23,430 nt of DNA from CAYHEQ01 sp964355795 (GTDB taxonomy: Bacteria > Patescibacteriota > JACPGU01). A model generated the notes under the pieces. The model made no database searches, was not told where the DNA came from, and was given only the letters and a program-made list of their open reading frames with translations. Below are positions 21,801-23,430 of the stretch, piece by piece. The translations under genes and the position numbers were made by a program. Each line of letters starts with the position of its first letter. Position 1 is the stretch's first letter. The DNA lies in contig CAYHEQ010000009.1 in NCBI GenBank assembly GCA_964355795.1, positions 1-23,430 of the forward strand, read 5' to 3'.

Positions 21801-23430
21801 ACAGTGGAAGCGCCGTTGGCATTCCCGCCAATATCGAGGTCGCCACCGATGGTGAAAGTGCCGGAAGCCAAAGTATGGGTGACGGAAGCGCCACCGGGGA
21901 AAATCTGTAAATTGTTGTAAGTGGCTGCCGTAATGGTCGTGGCGCCATTGCCGACATAGGTCGTCGTCCCGGTCGTAGCGGTGAAAGTGCCGGTTTTCGT
22001 TAGCGGTGTGCCGGTGCCAGTAATGGTCAAAGTATAGGCTCCGCTGTTGAAAGAAAAAGTGGCGTTGGTAGTGATATTGAGCGTCTCCAATTTCAAAGTA
22101 GAGCCCATATTGACGATCTTAGCCGCTGTTGCATTGCCGATAGCGATTTTTCCGAGGTCTTGTTTGGTCGCGTTGTTGTCGGTAATTGTTTTGGTATTGG
22201 CGGTGCCGTTCAGTGTGATGGTATTGGACGATTTGGTAAAAGTCATTTCGGGACAAGAAGAAGCGCAGACGGTGAAATCGCCCGTGATATTCATAGTAGG
22301 GTTGTTCGCGCCGAGTGTAATGATTGTTCCAGTATAAGAATAATTCCCGCCCGCGATGAAGTCTCCCGACAGCGTAAAAGTGCCGGAATCCAGAGTGAAA
22401 ATGGCGGAATTGGCGCCCGGATAGAGCTGAACTGTGGCGTAACCGGCGCTGGCCGGAATGGTGGTATTGCCCGCGCCGGTGTAGCGAAAGATGGAAGTAT
22501 TGCCGGTCAAAGTACCGGTCAGAGTAGCCGGAGTGGTGGAGGCCACGGAAAGGACGAAGGTGCGATTACCCGCGTCCAAAGTGGTAACAGTAGAAATCGT
22601 CAAATTAGTTTTGACCTCAATAGTGCCGGTGCCGGTGGAGCTGGTGGTGATAGTGTCGGAAGTGCCGGTGAAAGTAAGATTATTAAAAATCCAATTAGTT
22701 CCGACCGCCACATTGGTGCCGAAAGTTTTGTTGGTCGCCACACTTTGCAGGAAAGTGCCGGAAGTGAGATTGACGGTGCCACAAGTGCCGTTGCACGCCA
22801 CATTGCCGTTAACTGTAATATTGGCTGTGCCAGCGGAATTATTAAGAGTGCCGGCTGAAACAGTAAAATCATTAGCGATAGTCAAAGTATTGGTCAGCGC
22901 CGACCATTCACCGCCCGAACCGTTGAGCTTGAGATTGTAAAAAGAGGAGGAATTGTTGTTGATAGTATTGCCCGTATCAGTGGCGTCAAAGGTGACCGTC
23001 CCGCTAGAGTGAGTTAAGGTGCCGGCGTTCGTCCAGCTCCCACCAAAAGTGGTTGTCCCAGTCGCGCTCAAAGTCAAGGTATGACTAGCCGAAATAGTCA
23101 CATCGCCATCCACATTGAAGGTCGGGTCAGAAGTATCAATATTTAAAGTAATGCCTGTATATGACCCTACTCCGCCCAGCGTCAGATACCCCTGTATAGA
23201 CAGTGTGCCGGAAGATGGCGCCACCGTCACATTATTGGCTTGGGGCGAGACGACGACATTGCCGTAAGTAAGCGCCGCCATGGTAAAGGGGGTAGTTGTG
23301 GTCAGGAGCCGATACAAGGAAGTTGCGCCAAGGGTGAAACCGCCAAAGCTGGAAAGGGCCGATGTCCCCGTCTGGTCAAATTGCGCGCCGTTGGCAAGAG
23401 TTACGGTGCTAGAACCCGTCCCCACCATAT
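18806..23430 (-). CDS. Giant repeat-rich surface protein, 5' end outside the window
   Basis: At least 1540 residues; the frame is open to the window edge, so the N-terminus is missing. It is almost wholly Thr/Ser/Gly/Asn-rich short beta strands (such as GTFTVNNNLDLGGN and GSWTNNGVFTANSGTVTF), typical of beta-helix or stacked beta-sandwich adhesins. A module of about 73 residues with CAxxCxxxMTFTK, NTKTxTDNNxTKQDLG and AIGNxTxAK is present three times and brings a CxxxC pair each time. The last 190 residues or so form a distinct beta domain with four cysteines, starting near NWNFGALAVG and ending in IDMTLTLVAS, without LPXTG or a TM anchor. It is probably secreted and cell-surface bound. Plus-strand ORFs over this region are artefacts of its composition. 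Confidence 0.82.
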   Translation of the reverse strand, partial: MVGTGSSTVTLANGAQFDQTGTSALSSFGGFTLGATSLYRLLTTTTPFTMAALTYGNVVVSPQANNVTVAPSSGTLSIQGYLTLGGVGSYTGITLNIDTSDPTFNVDGDVTISASHTLTLSATGTTTFGGSWTNAGTLTHSSGTVTFDATDTGNTINNNSSSFYNLKLNGSGGEWSALTNTLTIANDFTVSAGTLNNSAGTANITVNGNVACNGTCGTVNLTSGTFLQSVATNKTFGTNVAVGTNWIFNNLTFTGTSDTITTSSTGTGTIEVKTNLTISTVTTLDAGNRTFVLSVASTTPATLTGTLTGNTSIFRYTGAGNTTIPASAGYATVQLYPGANSAIFTLDSGTFTLSGDFIAGGNYSYTGTIITLGANNPTMNITGDFTVCASSCPEMTFTKSSNTITLNGTANTKTITDNNATKQDLGKIAIGNATAAKIVNMGSTLKLETLNITTNATFSFNSGAYTLTITGTGTPLTKTGTFTATTGTTTYVGNGATTITAATYNNLQIFPGGASVTHTLASGTFTIGGDLDIGGNANGASTVVTAGSNNPTIGLTGNLVVCASTCSNQMTFTKSSNTITLNGTANTKTITDNNTTKQDLGLLAIGNGATAKHIQLGSNIKATSINITASAFFEPGAYTATLTANGAPFTVSGTFTPATSTIEYAPASTTGVTVTSTTYHHIIFNKTSNTFSLTTSGITTDTANGGGDLTITAGTLDTVSGSNYPISVGGSWTNNGVFTANSGTVTFISVSSGETLSGAMTGGNSFNNITFNGSGGEWTPGSAVNLNGDLTMTAGTLLGSQNITVAGGDATGDGAITLTGGTFKVTSASGTGFGGATAWSFSSLNFGEGTDGATTTATGSGGITASSVLIIDATHTLDAGSKIWTLSGTTDPFVKTGTFTANTSTFQFTGNGATNILATTYYNLQIFPGGATTHTLGAGTFTVNNNLDLGGNTNPASTVITATTNSPAVNVTGNLTLCATTCSNQMTFTKGGTITLSGAINTKTLTDNNTTKQDLGDITIGNATLAKTIQLGSSIKATSINITTNATLNANGTNTITLTGATTPFITTGAFTYSTSTVVFTGNASFNIPATTYYNLTFSPTVVTIGKAYTFAGALAVNNALDINPDAGSALALTVNLGGALTGSPAITVRRQNSATSTLDTTGSNHGITAGSFDIQAGSTVTLNGSTVSVGAITIASSGVLNATSGTLTMTGNYSNSGTFSHNNGTVTVAGTSAGQTLVGTMTTTSAFKTLAITNNQGADPDASPSVIFSASATATTFNAVTASTKIRFLAGATYTFTTFNVNGQATGTRVQLRSSSSPTAWLLVASGSPVVYNTNPKDSNASGGVAIDATASSNLDGTGNTNWNFGALAVGIVDANGDSVTSPSVPMQTFARGFSCQTPTGTLGTASEKIRVSNTSGSAIWTLTLAATGGVASLWDTGALTFDFNSPTGSGCTDGQLTVDANAGTLTPQGGCSVTGVAKGASASFNQGVTDDVTILTADGTADTGCYWDLTSGSLSQAVPLEQTDGSYNIDMTLTLVAS
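20311..20530 (-). repeat. Intragenic module repeat, copy 1 of 3
   Basis: This stretch of about 220 bp encodes the CATTC...TKQDLG module of the giant surface protein. It is clearly similar at DNA level to 21561-21779 and 22096-22313, with the block around CAAGTCTTG and TTGTTGTCGGT nearly identical in all three. Confidence 0.7.
21561..21779 (-). repeat. Intragenic module repeat, copy 2 of 3
   Basis: It encodes the CASTCSNQMTFTK...TKQDLG module. It is the closest relative of copy 3, including the run GTATTGGCxGTGCCGTT, which suggests a recent duplication with a period of about 525 bp. Confidence 0.7.
22096..22313 (-). repeat. Intragenic module repeat, copy 3 of 3
   Basis: It encodes the CASSCPEMTFTK...TKQDLG module. 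The cysteine-containing start differs slightly (CPE instead of CSNQ), while the NTKTITDNN stretch is the same as in copy 2. Confidence 0.7.

Noticed and set aside
20390..22858. Long plus-strand ORFs opposite the giant surface protein (up to about 370 codons)
   Set aside because: They are antisense to a Thr/Gly/Ser-rich repeat gene whose codons give few stops on the other strand. The products are low-complexity Arg/Gly/Val-rich with no family motif or ribosome binding site.

Overview
The window looks like a chromosomal fragment of a Candidate Phyla Radiation (Patescibacteria, probably Parcubacteria-type) bacterium. This is inferred from gene content: a Wzx/GT2 pair, paired two-TM mini-proteins of a type common in that group, a DUF2079 membrane protein, a Zn-ribbon protein coupled to ribosomal protein L25, tRNAs without encoded CCA, and very large secreted surface proteins ending in a peptidoglycan-binding domain. 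TGA is used as stop, so the Gracilibacteria/SR1 code is not in use. Promoters are sigma70-like, several with a TGn extended -10. Terminators are hairpin plus T-run, and many genes lack a clear Shine-Dalgarno.

Layout of the plus strand. 196-2582: polysaccharide flippase and glycosyltransferase (ATGA overlap). 2677-3946: two small membrane proteins and a DUF456 protein. 4077-4289: a transposase-less inverted-repeat element whose target duplication falls on the start codon of the DUF2079 gene (4286-5740). 5752-7204: hypothetical protein, tRNA-Ser(CGA), methyltransferase and HIT protein. 7393-8034: purN. 8255-9400: malic enzyme. 9518-10175: a promoter-to-terminator unit with no sizeable ORF and many hairpins, a candidate long structured ncRNA. 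10245-10706: two-TM protein. 10773-11010: a nested tRNA locus. 11178-12259: Zn-ribbon protein and L25. 12389-13417: AI-2E family permease. 13577-14045: hicB and a frameshifted hicA.

Layout of the minus strand (23430 to 14176). A more than 1540-residue repeat-rich surface protein (5' end outside the window) is followed by a promoter, a 46-residue single-TM protein, a palindromic repeat, and a 1426-residue surface protein with delta-60-like repeats and a C-terminal peptidoglycan-binding domain. A hairpin terminator between hicA and this gene closes the unit.

The most unusual locus is 10773-11010. An intact tRNA-Arg(GCG) sits in a 110-nt insertion in the anticodon loop of a second tRNA, which carries another 54-nt structured insertion in its T-loop. 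Removing both insertions leaves a 74-nt tRNA cloverleaf with the same anticodon loop. The 9518-10175 ncRNA candidate, the start-codon insertion at 4077-4289 and the T7 frameshift in hicA are next in interest.
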